DNA of 64,000 nucleotides, taken from NCBI GenBank assembly GCA_033064195.1, contig JARBJD010000056.1, positions 248,001 through 312,000 on the forward strand, in the 5' to 3' direction. Source of the DNA: Blattamonas nauphoetae. Its lineage: Eukaryota > Preaxostyla > Oxymonadida. The notes below the pieces were generated by a model. That model was not told the DNA's origin and did not search any database. It worked only from the letters and a program-made list of their open reading frames with translations. A program made the position numbers and the translations under genes. Every line of letters starts with the position of its first letter. Position 1 is the first letter of the stretch. Positions 44,001 through 55,606 of the stretch are shown here, piece by piece.

Positions 44001-44107
44001 TCACTTCACTTCAGATCCAATTTCACGATGAGCCCAACATGCACCGTTTTATTCATTTAATTTCCCCATCTATCACCGTCAGCAGATCCATCCCCCGATC
44101 GCCTTGA
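41091..44107 (+). CDS. Hypothetical Ser/Thr/His-rich protein, probably 3 exons
   Basis: No known domain. Exon 1 41091-42500 (start MLGRSSPVGL; MQQDSWFTTT at 41124 is an alternative). A phase-0 intron 42501-42650 (GTGTAT ... TTTTCCAG) brings in LSSKPSSEHTYSSLNSPSMS and exon 2 to 43796; a phase-0 intron 43797-43885 leads to SFTIAMTDLLSYQQTSDESL and a stop at 44107. Both introns are longer than most here, so other splice choices are possible. Sequence is disordered, rich in Ser, Pro, His and Arg/Ser clusters, with a structured-looking stretch near VTTMEDLFIRLPFLAAVDDR-like residues late in exon 2. The end runs 250 bp from the convergent WD40 gene. Confidence 0.5.
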
Positions 44108-44359
44108 CTCCAACATAGCTCACCATTATCGTCTCTGTCTTCACCCAGCTTCATCAAGCTATTACCGACCAATCTTCCTTTCTTTCATCAGTTTCTTCTC
44201 TACAAATATTCACACAGGTGTGCTGAAAGCATATTTTGGTCTGTTTCTTCATTAACTTCGTCTGAATGACTGTTTTTCCTATTATTTGAAAATCGTCCAA
44301 TCATAATGTCGATGAAACAAAGACGTTGAAGCAAAATCAATGCAACAGAATAGGGAAAA

Positions 44360-47300
44360 TCAAAATGAACAAGGAGACACGCGAAAGATCACGTGTGCGT
44401 GTGTACTCTTGCAAATTGCATTGGAGAGTTCATTGAGGGACGAGCTGATGCGTTCTTTGGATGGATCTTTGGAGGAAGTGTCCCGAGGAGAGTTCCTTGA
44501 TTGTGCCTGAGAGAAAGAGAGGAGAGATGAGTAGAAGGAGAGAGAATAGGACAGACATCTTGTTGATACTGTTTCGCGATGCGTTCTGTAATTCTGCAAG
44601 TTGTATTGATGTGTCTCGAGTCGGGTCCAAGACAAATGGTTGATTGACTGGCTTTGGGGCAACTTTTGGTTGATCTCCGTTGGTGCTCTCTTCCTTCTCT
44701 TTCTCCTCCTCCTTCTTCGCGTCTTCCTCTTTCTTGTCTTCTTTTCTTTTTTTCTCATCCCTGGTATCTGCGCGAGCTGTGAGAATTGCGAGAAGAGATT
44801 CGTCTGCATTCGGTTCGGAGGGACGGTGGGGTTGGAACGAGGTCAAATTGAGTGTCTTGTATTGGACCCTCCGCTGTCTCATCAACTCTGATGCATATTT
44901 CCGCTCGCTTGGCGATTTTTCGACAGCTCGAGACGGATCTAAAGAAGCTTTAGGGAAATATGACGAGAAAGATGAAGAGATACATTGGAGTCGAGTTGAG
45001 GGGACAGATTGTTTGAATCCTTCGTTCTTTTCCCGACGAGAAGATGGAACTGAAGTGCCTGGGAGAGACGCACCGTATTGGAGTGTGCTGACTTGACGGG
45101 TAGTCCCAGATTTGTCGTCTTTCCTTTCTTCGTCCTCTCTCGAGTCGACATCGCGTTTGGATCGAGGAAGTGTGTTCTGTCTGCGAAGGCCGCCTTGTGT
45201 GGACTTGTTTGGTGAGCCTGATGAGATGGAAGAGAGAATGTGTGAATCAACCAAAATCATACTGTTGTCTTCTTCATCCTCATCTGAATCATCTTTGAAA
45301 AATTCAGCCGGGCTTTTTGGAGAGGAGAGTGGAACTCCCGGAGTGTTTGGCATGAGGGTGTTCCCCATTTGCTTTCTGGAAAGAGAATGAATGTGAAGAA
45401 GTCAGACCGATTCGCAGCGCCGACGATACGCTTCCTCTCCTTCTTCTTCTTCCCTTCCTCGCGTCTGAAAGGAAGAGGAATTTGATTCTCCACCATCCCA
45501 ACAGGATCGGCAGAGAGGAGAGAGTAGAGAGGAGGTTGGTACGGATGGAGAGACGACCCGTATGTGCCGATGAGGCATCCGTCGAGATTGAACAGGAGGA
45601 TGAAATGAGACACAGCGACGGAGAGGAAGACCGAGTAGTGTTTCGTTTTTGCTGTCTGTTTTTCATCTTGTGTGCCGACAATTGAAACGAGAGTATCGCC
45701 AAAAGAGACTTTCTTCTGAACTTTCGTCTTTTTCATTGTCACAACGAATGGGTTGGATGAATTTGGACTGAAGGAGGAGAGAGGAAGGACAGAAGAAAAA
45801 GAAACCAATTCAAAAAATGAAAATATGCACACATTGTAGTCGGGAGATTATCGATCAACAAGAAACAGAGGGTGTTGATTTCATCGATACTCGCTCTCCA
45901 GTGAGACAGCATCACATCCGCCGAATCCAGCGATGGCGGCCCAGCTTCTTCTTTCTCACCGTTCACACTTTTTCTTTCGTCATCATCCTTCCGATCTTTC
46001 TTCGATGACTCGAGATATTTGAGGGCGGGCTGGAGGAGGGAATTGACGTGATACATCTGAACACTGCCGTCTGTTGCACCAAGAGCGAGGAATGAGCATG
46101 AGTCGTCGATGGCACAGAATGCCGACGATTGATAAGTGTTGACGGTCAGGAGGAGTTTCGCGTGGGAGATGGACCAGACACGGAGGAGAGAGTCGGTGGA
46201 GTGTGTGAGGGCGAGATCTGGATGTGACGGGATCGGGAGAACTTGAGTCGTAACGATGTCTTCAGTGGCAATCATTCGCTTCAGATCACCACGCTCATCC
46301 TCGTCTCCCATCAATTTTGCGGCTCGTCGAACTTCATCGGCTCTTTCTTTGCTCAGGATGAGGCTGATCCGCTCTGTCGCTGTCTCAAGATTCCACGCGA
46401 CTAACGCTCCATCATCAGATGAGGCGAGGAGTGTCTGTGGCGGATGGAATGAAGCGGAGAGGATGTTATCTCCGTGCCTCGTTCCAGTCTTTGTGTGAAG
46501 AATTCTCCGATTTGGAGGAGCAGACGGAGTATCGTCGATTGCACAGATAAGTTTGTTCGATCCAATCAATACCAATGTTCGGGCTGAGCTTGGAGTGCTG
46601 CACGATGTGATGTGGTGGATGCTTGCAGTTGTTGGGGTCTTCACGCCTTCTCTGCCCATCCGTTGGAACGACCCTTCGATGTTGATTTCTCCTTCGCTCT
46701 TGAGTTTCCTCTTCTTCTCTTCCTCTTTCATCCATCCAGCACATTTCAACGTGTTTTGAAACTTTTTGAAGTGTTCTTCTCCGCTCGTCGAATGGTCTTC
46801 GTAGTCTGTTTTGTTGCTGATTGTCAATTTCTGAGGTGGAGGATCTTCTTTCTTTGTTTTCTTCTTGTCCTCCTCCTTGTCCTTCGCAGTCTTGACTTTT
46901 CCAGGCTCGAACACACTTCCATCAGTTCTGTAGATCTTCATCAGCTTGGCCGTGTGGAGGTTCCATTCACGGACTTCACCGTCGATGCTGCCGGTCATCA
47001 ATCTCCTTCCGCTTCGATCGATGGTCGCTGCAGTGATGCTGTCTTCATGTTCCGCCACAAATCGGAACATGTTTCGGCCTGTTCTGATATTCCACAGATT
47101 GACAACGTTGTGAAGATCGATTGAGACGAGTTGTTCAAAGTGACGGTTGAACAAAAGAATCTCGACGTCTGTGTTGTGTGCAACGATGTTCTGTTCGTTT
47201 CTCGCAGAATGCTTCCATCCAACAATCCTTCTTGATGACAAGATGACAGACTGGAGCTGTGGGAAGTATTGGACAGAGAGGAATCTGTGTCCGTTGATTG

Positions 47301-50300
47301 TGTCAATGGCTGGCACGACTTGGAGACATCTTTGGGATTGTGAGTCGACGATTCGGATGGTGTCATCGAGCGAGAGAGAGAGGACATATCCTGCTGAATC
47401 ATCGATTGCCACAGACACAACGGGAGCACGATGACCTTCGAGGATGCCCACAAGTCTCTTCGCGAGGGGGTTCCAAAGACAAACCTTTCGATCTTGTCCG
47501 CCGCTGGCCATCAGTTTGAGCTTCGTTGAGTACGCGAAGCACTGGACACCTTGCGTATGCGCAGAGAAGATGTGTTTGTCTGTGAGAGACTCGGTATCAA
47601 TCAGTTTCAGTGAGCAGTCGAGCGATGAAGTGATGAGAGCTCGGAGTTCGGAGACATATTCAACTTTCGTGATGGAATTTGTGTGGGCCTGGACAGAGAA
47701 TGATCCATCGCGGAGGGACACAGATGGAGGGAGAGATGGTGAGTGAGCAGGCGGTCGAGGGTCAATAATGGATTTGAGTGTTTCGTGGATTATTCGGTTT
47801 GCATTCTTTCCACTGAGATTCAAGTCAGATAATCGAGGATAATCATAGTTTGATTCATCCTTTGGTTGTGGTGATGGTTGTCGAGATTGGGCTCGCGACC
47901 GGCCAGATCTTTGGGGTGATGTTCCTGGACGAGATTTGTGGCCAGCAGATGTGGAGCGGGTGGGGGACGGAGATGAATTGACAAGGAGAGGACTACTTGG
48001 CTCCTGTGGAGAGTCAGAATCAGATGGGAGAGCGAGTGGTGCTGAAGGAGACACAAAAAAGATGAACAAAAACGGAGATATTAAACTTTTTGCTCGAATT
48101 TGCCGTCTGTTTGAAGCAGATGAATGTTGCTGTTTTTGACGCACCAATGTGAGAGGGGAGACTGTCCCGATCTCGTTTTTGTTCATGATGCTTGTCCCGC
48201 TTGCCATTGAGAGCAATTTTTTCTCGAGAGGGATTGGAGTTGGGGGTTTGATGCGACGCGAACGATTCGGATTCTCACTGAAACAAGAAAGAATGGGATA
48301 AAAATGATGATAACAGACTCTGTGTTGGTAAAGGTATTTCGTGTGGAATCAAAACCCTCTGGATCCTCTTCCAAACCGCCGATAGCTTCCATCACGTCGT
48401 CGTCGAGATCATCTGCATCGTCGTCGAGTGCCCGATCCAATCCAAGTTGTTGGAGAGCGGCAGAGACCTGATCGTCTTTTCTTTCTTCCTCTTCCTTCTT
48501 TTTGTGTTTCTTTTGGTCTACAACTTTCCAGAAGATGTGAGAGACAGGGAGGACCTGTTCCATTCTGTCTTCTTCCTTCAGACGCTGTGTCCCACCCAAC
48601 TCTGGTGTTGAATCGAGTCCAGGTGTCGTGCTGTCTTTATCATCTTCCTTTTGATTGAGTAGTGATGTGCTCGGGGACTGGTTGAGTGGTGACGTGCCAG
48701 TTGATGGTGCGAGAGGAGTCGGAGCTGGCTCCGGTTCTTTCTCTTCGTACATTCTGACAAGACCGACTTCTTTGTTCTTCTGCGCGAGGTCGCGTCTGAT
48801 TTCGCTTTTCATCCCCAAAATATGCATGAGTTCGTCTTTCCCCTTCTCTGTCTCAATGTCCAATTGACTTTTCATCAGCTCTGGTGTGACCACAAACACA
48901 TCCAAGCACCCATCCTCCTTTCCCAACACCAACAACTCTCTCCGCACTCTTGTCTCATCGTCACGAATTCCACACATCGACAGTGGAAGAGAACCGAAGC
49001 CTTTCAGCTGTCCTTTCGGGTTGAGTGACGATGGGTCATAAAAGGTGAGGCGGCGGTCGGCGCCACACACAACGATGTAACCAGACGTGGGGAGAATGCA
49101 CACAGCGACGATGAGGATGGGAGCCTGCTTCTTTACGACTTGGACTTGGTGTGATGGAGACGGAATAAAGTTTTGGTTTCGTTGGCGGCGGTTTTGGGCG
49201 AATCTGTGAGACGCGGTGAGAGAGTGTGAGTTTGTGGTCGGCTCGAACTCGTCTTCAAGATCAGGAATGAAGATTTTGTCGTATTTGCTGAGTTCTCTTG
49301 CGTTCATTTCTTTCATCTTCCACTCGGCCTCTCTTCTTTCGGCCACTGTGAGATGGGACTGTGATGGGCTGAACTGGAGCTGGTGTTTGGAATGATGTGA
49401 TCGATTTGTCATAAATCCAGTTTCGATCAGACTTTGGTTGTTGCGTGGGGTGTTCAAAGTGTGGCTCTGACGATCTGTCATGGCACTGGAAGAAACACAG
49501 AGAAGGAGAGATCAAGACGAGAAGATCTTAAGAAGAAAGAGAGTGCGGAACAACGAGTTGATGAACAGACCCAGATGGATGAACGTGCAACGAGTCACCG
49601 GCGACATCAGATTGAGCCAGCGTCGAGATAGTTCGAGGAGAGTGTGCGGGATGATGTGACGGCGTGAGTGAATCGGAGGATTTGAGTGGGGTCAGTCTGC
49701 CTCGAGTGAGTCGCGGTTCTTTTTCAAGACTTGAATTCATTTCTCTTCGTTTTGAAATGATTTGATTCAGACGATGACGCTCACTGAGAGCACCGCCCCA
49801 CCCTTTTGATGGGTCTGAGTGAAGAAAAGAGAATATGGGTTTTAAGAATGTAAGAACGAAACCAGGCAGATCATCACCGTTCACAAAAGACTTTAAGGTT
49901 GTTTGAACAGCTGTATTTCCTGCAGGAAAGAAGTGGTGTGTCGTATCAGATTGTTTTGTTGGTAGATCCTTTTTGAATATAATAGACAAAGCAAATGACA
50001 TCGAAGACTATACAATACCTTATACTGTTTGTAAGCAAGTGTTCGAGCTTTCATTGAAAGTGCAAAATCGATTTGTTGGGATGCAATTTTTGGGGCATCA
50101 GGACTGATCGTACAACGGATATTCATTGAAAAAACAAGCACACTTGTTGTCAATTCGAGATAAATTAGCTAGAGCCAGAGTTTGAGAGTTATCTTTCATG
50201 GTTTTGGATTTGTCATCTTTGTCTCCAAAAATAGTATCGACCATCTCATTCTCCATCATTTTCACATCACTTAAAACATCACGCCGTTGAACATACATGA

Positions 50301-51120
50301 AAGAGCTGTAGGCAAGAAATGCTTAAAAATTGCTGAGAAACAGACTTAGTTAGTTGGGTGTGATCGAGAGAACGTGTTGGGATTGGTTTATTATCATTTG
50401 GTGAAGGCCATTGTTTCAATGTACCATCATAACTAAGATGACAAAATTCAGAATTCAGTATGACAGACCTTGCTGTGAAAAATGACCCAGAGTTTTGGCT
50501 GAACACTGTAGCTGTGATGTCGCCTTTGTGGAAGAGCCTTTGAGCAGTAAAGTCATTGTCAAGAATTGTTCCGAGTGGGCGATACAAAGGATCCTGTTTG
50601 CAAACAGTTAAGCGGAGAAGAATATTGCGAGCGAAAAATGAGGGATATACTGTATTTGAATCGCCCATTTCTGGAAGTTTTGCTTGTTGCATGAAATATT
50701 GTGAAAAATCCAGCCAATGAACTTCGATTAAGAGTACATTGTGAAAGAATAGGTGTGAGTGAATCTGAGACAATTCTTACCTTTTCCAGATTTATCAGCA
50801 TCAATTTTCTTGAATATCAGGCGAAGTGCATCACATTGATCCGATGAAAGACTTTCAATCATGGTTTGGAAACAATCAACGAACTTGAAGGATGATTTTG
50901 TTTTGAGAAGGAAAAATATCACGATGAAGAGGAATAAAACAGGGAATCTGATGAAAATAAGGAATAAGAACAACTGTAAGAGATCATGGGCTGTGCATAC
51001 CTGATCCATTGTCAGTGTTAGCTCCGGTTGGCCATGTTCAGAGAAATACTGCTGAACTCGCGTGAGATGTTCGAATGGAAGTAGTTCACTGATTATATAA
51101 TCATAGATATCTATGTCCAT
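44360..51120 (-). CDS. EF-hand and WD40-repeat protein, WDR49/WDR64-like, multi-exon
   Basis: Likely a flagellar/ciliary protein of the WDR49-WDR64 group, which combine an N-terminal EF-hand with two WD40 propellers. Start ATG at 51120 (MDIDIYDYIISELLPFEHLT). A first intron follows TLTMDQ. An EF-hand is formed across an intron near 50720-50780: LRLIFKKIDADKSGK joined to VHWLDFSQYF, giving the loop DADKSGKVHWLD. WD40-type segments follow: HKGDITATVFS with LSYDGTLKQW, ILIVAVCILPTSGYIVVCGA, SGGQDRKVCLWNPLAKRLVG, ILEGHRAPVVSVAIDDSAGY, GEVREWNLHTAKLMKIYRTD, ALGATDGSVQMYHV and LLFNLDGCLIGTYG. Acidic/lysine-rich linkers are inserted. The C-terminus is Ser/Lys-rich and ends after a short last exon at 44360. 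Roughly 1900 residues, longer than animal relatives (about 1000). Exact splice sites between 49.5 and 50.3 kb are not resolved. Confidence 0.72.
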
Positions 51121-51415
51121 CGAGAATCCTCTGTGTAAGGACCTGTATAATCAAAATACACAGAGCCCAACGTTTACAGAAAAAAATGGGTCGCCGCTCG
51201 AGACCAGTGTCTGAAATCAGAAGAAAAAGAAGAACAAAATTTAGAGATTGAGCACATAGAAGGAAATCATCGTTGGTGACGGTAAGTATTGGTTTGTTGA
51301 GCCAAAAGCAATCGAGGTGTGTTGTGACGTTTTTTCTAAGATGGCTGTGAGAACGTCCCGCTTTGATAGATTGAGGACGTGAGTTCAAGACATACCAGAG
51401 TCCTCTTTATTTGTT

Positions 51416-53374
51416 TCAGCTTAAAGATTTTCTGGCCCATGAAGTCGGCATTTTCCCGTCCTTGTTGAATTGCGGCAAATTCATGATGACTCCCATGATA
51501 TAAAAGCAACTTGGATGAATTTCGAGTCGATAATCAAGAAGGTCCAAGACTCTCCGTTCCAGTTCTTTGAGAAAGGCTGGCTCGATCGAGAATTTCTGAG
51601 CGAGGCTGCTTAGCTTGTATCTTCCGTCTCGGTTGTAAGTTAGGCTTAGAAACAATGAAACGGCCAAAGTTGGGGTCGCATTGTTTATGATAATAGCGGG
51701 GCCCGACCTCAAAATGGAAGAGATAAACACTCTGGAATAGATGAAGATTCCGTTCAATACTTCGGCGAGAGTGATTTTGTAATATGAGGTGAATATGGAT
51801 AGGATAGCTACAAAATACTGTTCTATGTCGGAGAATGTGCGTTGAATTAATTCCTCGGAGTTGTCCAAGTCAGGATTGCTTACTGATGTGTTTATACGTT
51901 CGTGTTTTGAAGACGATCGTGCGATGTGGTTAAATATACATTTGACGAATTTATTGGAGCTTGATGAGGTCTCATTCTTGTCCTCAGAGTTTGGGTTCGC
52001 CAGATTGTATTCCAGATTATCCTTGTGCTCAATCGGGCTCATACACTCAACACCATTGGTCTTGTCACAATTGGTAGTGTGGGATCCTTCATCAGGAGGT
52101 GGATTGGTCGTTTGGGGGACGGTTGAGTTATGATTGTTGTTTGAGAAATGTATTTTGCGATATTTGTTTTCTTCGATTTCCAAAGAGCACAAATCGGCAC
52201 TTGTATGAAGGAGATCTTGGAATTGTTTGAGGAGGCGTGTTGATTGTTCTGTTGAGATGCAGCTTGTTAATTCGTCGATTTCTTCGAGAGAAAAACAATC
52301 ATTGACCTCTAAGTTAGCTTTTTGACTTGTGCTTTCGTCGATTTCTTTGAGAGAAAAAGAATCATTGACCTCTAAGTTATCTTTTTGGCTGGTGTATTCG
52401 TCGAATTGTGGGTGAGAAGAATAATCTTTGGCCTCTAGGTTATCTATTGGATTTGTGATTTCGTTGAATTGTGGGTGAGGAGAACAATCCTTGGCCTCTA
52501 AGTTATCTTTTTGACTTGTGAATTCGTTGAATTGTGCTTGAGGCAAATAATCCTTTGCCTCTAAGTAATCTTTTAGTCTTGTGATTTCGTCATCTTTTTC
52601 GAGAGAAAAATAATCCTTGGCTTCTAAGTAATCTTTTAGACTTGTGATTTCGTCTAATTGTGTGAGAGGATTAGAATCATTGCTCTCTAAGCTAGCATTG
52701 TTGCTTTTGAGTCTGGTGATTTGTTCGAGAGAAAAAGAAGCATTGATTTCTAAGATTGCTTTTTGGCTTTCGAGTATGTCGATTTCTTCGAGAATAAAAG
52801 AAGCCTTGATTTTTAAGCTAGCTTTTTGGTTTTTAATTTCGTCAATTTGTTCACGAGGAGAAGAATCCTTGCTCTTGAAGCTAGCTATTTGGCCGTCGAG
52901 TTTGTCGATTTGTTCAAGAGTAAAAGAAGCAATGATTTCTAAGCTAGCTATATAGCTTTTGAGTTCGGTGATTTGTTCGAGAGGAAAAGAGGCCTTGACC
53001 TCTAAGCTAGCTTTTTGGTTTTTAATTTTGTCAATTTGTTCACGAGGAGAAGAATCCTTGCTCTTGAAGCTATCTTTTTGGCTCGTTTGTTTGGCGATTT
53101 GTTTGAGAGTAAAAGAAACCTTGATTTCTGAGCTAGCTTCTGGGCTTGTGAAAACTCTTCGATAAATTACGATCGTGTCAATATTGTCAATTGTTTGTTG
53201 GTTTGGGTTTGGGTCCAAATTGCAGATGGCTGATCCACCATAGGGTTGGGGGTTTGGAGATTCAATGGAATTGAAGGTCGAATCTGCGTTAAATGGATTG
53301 GAGTGAGGAAGTTCGATGACGTTTTTTGAAGTAGACGTCGATTCGATGGGAGTCCGAGGAGATCTCTCATTCAT
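51416..53374 (-). CDS. Cyclin-domain protein with N-terminal 21-residue repeats
   Basis: 652 residues. After a Ser/Asn-rich start come about 13 imperfect units of about 21 residues (consensus like FSLEQIDELKSQKASLEVKAS), predicted coiled coil. A linker follows, then a PHO80/P-type cyclin fold at about residues 490-640: IEQYFVAILSIFTSYYKITL, FIYSRVFISS, ATPTLAVSLFLSLTYNRDGR and FLKELERRVLDLLDYRLEIH, the last being the helix-5 signature of Pho80-like cyclins (FLxxLxYxLxI). Such cyclins bind and activate a cyclin-dependent kinase; the repeats may carry a partner or localisation function (inference). No intron needed. It precedes the WD40 gene on the same strand. Confidence 0.72.
   Translation of the reverse strand: MNERSPRTPIESTSTSKNVIELPHSNPFNADSTFNSIESPNPQPYGGSAICNLDPNPNQQTIDNIDTIVIYRRVFTSPEASSEIKVSFTLKQIAKQTSQKDSFKSKDSSPREQIDKIKNQKASLEVKASFPLEQITELKSYIASLEIIASFTLEQIDKLDGQIASFKSKDSSPREQIDEIKNQKASLKIKASFILEEIDILESQKAILEINASFSLEQITRLKSNNASLESNDSNPLTQLDEITSLKDYLEAKDYFSLEKDDEITRLKDYLEAKDYLPQAQFNEFTSQKDNLEAKDCSPHPQFNEITNPIDNLEAKDYSSHPQFDEYTSQKDNLEVNDSFSLKEIDESTSQKANLEVNDCFSLEEIDELTSCISTEQSTRLLKQFQDLLHTSADLCSLEIEENKYRKIHFSNNNHNSTVPQTTNPPPDEGSHTTNCDKTNGVECMSPIEHKDNLEYNLANPNSEDKNETSSSSNKFVKCIFNHIARSSSKHERINTSVSNPDLDNSEELIQRTFSDIEQYFVAILSIFTSYYKITLAEVLNGIFIYSRVFISSILRSGPAIIINNATPTLAVSLFLSLTYNRDGRYKLSSLAQKFSIEPAFLKELERRVLDLLDYRLEIHPSCFYIMGVIMNLPQFNKDGKMPTSWARKSLS
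52250..53140 (-). repeat. Tandem coding repeat of about 63 bp in the cyclin gene
   Basis: About 13 imperfect copies seen as recurring AAGCTAGCTTTTTGG-type and TCGATTTGTTCGAGAG-type blocks on the plus strand. The copies near 52300-52620 form a second subtype with DYLEAKDY/DNLEAKD. Confidence 0.8.
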
Positions 53375-53660
53375 TTCGACACAGAAAAAGGTGTTTGCGA
53401 TGGAATAATTATCAAAAGTGATTTATGGGGAGACTTGCTCTGAGGGCTTTGAACGTGATATGTTAAAAGAAAGATCATATTTTCTTTGAAATAATATTAA
53501 CTTGTTCTTTCACAATATCTTTTTTCGTATTAAGCTCCTGCTCTTCAGGTTTGTGAGGTCAAACGTTTGTGCTGTTCTTGACCAAACTATGGCCGACGAA
53601 TCAAAATTGACACTGAACCAAATAAAATAACGGAATTTTCACCAACAAAAGATGAGATGA

Positions 53661-54530
53661 TCACCAATTCCTTCGAAATTCTTCATACAGAGGCCCCTCT
53701 TCAATCCACATACCTCTCCCATCTCTTCCCAAACGATGATGAGATCCATTGATGGGAGAAGAATCATACAGATCATTTTGAGACTTTGAAGGAGAGTTTA
53801 ACGATGTAGTAGAAGAAGATGAACGAAGAATGTTTGCTCGAGAATGATCTGATTTACAAGTTTGTTCGTGTGAGTGCGGCGGAATCCGTTGGGAATAGGC
53901 ACCTGAGACATAGATTGGGCGAATCTCTTGATGTGGTTCAGGTTCAGCGCATTGTGGAAAAGAGGATGGCTGGTGAAAGGTGGATATTGAGGTATGAGAT
54001 TGATGACACAATTTAGATGATCGTCCTCTGAATGCACTGTTGTGAATATGCGAAGTTATAATTTGTTGAGGTGCTATCGGGTGAAGTGGGAGTGATGTTT
54101 GGTGTTTTGTTTTCAAACGCGGCCTATTTTCAGAATTTGGATGCTTTTGACATTTCTTCTCTCGATTCGGAAAAGAATTGTCTGTGTTAAAATGTTCAAG
54201 TTGAATGCGAATCGTCTTTGGTGAATTGAGTCGAGTAGTCGATTCATGATGTTCGAGAAGTTTCAGGAGTTGATGGAGAAGATCATTGGTTTCTTTATGT
54301 TCCTGACTGACGTCTCTGAGTAATGAATCAATGCTTGTTTTGTTTGGTGATGAAGTATTATCAAGTGTTGAGAGAGAACTCAGTGAATGACTTGATGATG
54401 ATCTCGACGGGAATGAAGAATGATGAGAACTTTGAATAACTGTTGATGTGATCGGAAATGTTGGTAGGTTAGCCTCGGCGCGGACAAGATGCGATTTGTC
54501 CCTTTGAGGGTCAAATTGAGTTGTTGTCAT
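53661..54530 (-). CDS. Hypothetical Ser/His-rich protein
   Basis: 289 residues, single frame, ATG at 54530 (MTTTQFDPQRDKSHLVRAEA). A short helical heptad-like region (IDSLLRDVSQEHKETNDLLH) lies near residues 65-95; the rest is disordered, rich in Ser, His, Pro and Gln. The C-terminus ends in YEEFRRNW. No family recognised. It sits between the cyclin-like and UBR-box genes on the same strand with about 180-290 bp on each side. Confidence 0.5.
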   Translation of the reverse strand: MTTTQFDPQRDKSHLVRAEANLPTFPITSTVIQSSHHSSFPSRSSSSHSLSSLSTLDNTSSPNKTSIDSLLRDVSQEHKETNDLLHQLLKLLEHHESTTRLNSPKTIRIQLEHFNTDNSFPNREKKCQKHPNSENRPRLKTKHQTSLPLHPIAPQQIITSHIHNSAFRGRSSKLCHQSHTSISTFHQPSSFPQCAEPEPHQEIRPIYVSGAYSQRIPPHSHEQTCKSDHSRANILRSSSSTTSLNSPSKSQNDLYDSSPINGSHHRLGRDGRGMWIEEGPLYEEFRRNW

Positions 54531-54714
54531 TCAAAGGCCCATCGTCAGGAGGTGAAAAAAATGTGTAAGGATGGAATAGGAACAAAAATGAAACGGATTG
54601 ATAGAATCTGGATAATCTCTGAAGTTAATTCATATCTTCGTGAAATGGTCTTGAAATGAATTGAGAAGAGATTGGGTTTTTGGTGGAAAGAATAGACCAA
54701 TGAAAGTGTTGAAA

Positions 54715-55373
54715 TTAACAATCTGAAAAACATGGAAAAGCAGCTTGCAAGACGGATAGAGCATCTCCTTTTGGTTGGGTGGCAGGGATGAGATGAAGAG
54801 TTGTTTGTTGGATCTGATGATGAGGAGGTGGCTGTTTTTGGAGTGAACATCCAGAATGACGTGCAGATCCACCACTTGGCCTGTTGCAAACACATGAAAA
54901 ACGAGAACGATCCAAGAACGTCATCGAATGACCTCTATGGAGATGATTGGAGAAAAAGAATGATGAGAATTCTTTCTGAAGAGATACTTGTGGCAAGCCC
55001 TGATACATTGCAAACAGAGAGGCTCCATCTTGCAAGTATTACATCTGAATCCCCCCTGAAATTCAGCTTTATGGTCGGCTTTGGCACAAACTGGAGGGAG
55101 CAATTTACAATCACATTCAATGCTGGAAGAGAAGGCGTGATGGAAGACCAAGAAAGACATACCAGCAGTCACAGAAGCAAGCAGCATTTCGAGCGAATAC
55201 AACTTGATGGCCTTCGTGACATGTGCTTGCACATGATTCACACAGACTAGAGTTCGGGCCCATCTTACAAGTAATGCATTGGTCTGGGAGAGAAGCAATG
55301 AGTAGGAACATATGATCAAGAAAGAAAGATACAGTACGGTTGTTTCACCATTTTTTCTCGATTCTTGAATCAT
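54715..55373 (-). CDS. Small protein with two UBR-box-like zinc fingers, 4 exons
   Basis: Splicing by three short introns (55284-55348, 55123-55162, 54935-54987) gives a compact Cys/His-rich protein of about 165 residues from the ATG at 55373. Finger 1: MIQESRKNDQCITCK, LCESCASTCHEGHQVVFARN, ACFCDCCIECDC. Finger 2: FRCNTCKMEPLCLQCIRACH joined to KGHSMTFLDRSRFSCVC. The spacing C-x2-C, LCxxC, CHxGH and FxCxC is that of the UBR box (zf-UBR), which in other proteins recognises N-degrons or serves as a zinc-binding module, as in UBR7 and FBXO11. All three joins restore the CHxGH or CxC motifs, which supports the exon model. A Gln/His-rich tail ends at 54715. No RING or F-box is visible. Confidence 0.65.
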
Positions 55374-55606
55374 GGAGTTCAGACGAGAAATAAAGAGAAA
55401 TACTTGAAACAAACACTCTCAAAGAAAGTACATCGCGAATACGAGTCACGGTTAGGATGAGTACTCGATAGTTCCTCTCCTTCGTCAGGAAACTGTAGCC
55501 AATCCATCGACCCACATTCTAATTGTTTGATAATGAACAAGTGATAAGACGCTTCTTTTTGGTGTCACCACTCGAAAATAATGAACGAAAAATGAAAGAG
55601 AAAGGC

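Noticed and set aside
47444-47746. Plus-strand frames across the WD40, kinesin and 2911-codon genes
   Set aside because: They are shadows of the minus-strand genes, whose domains are clear.
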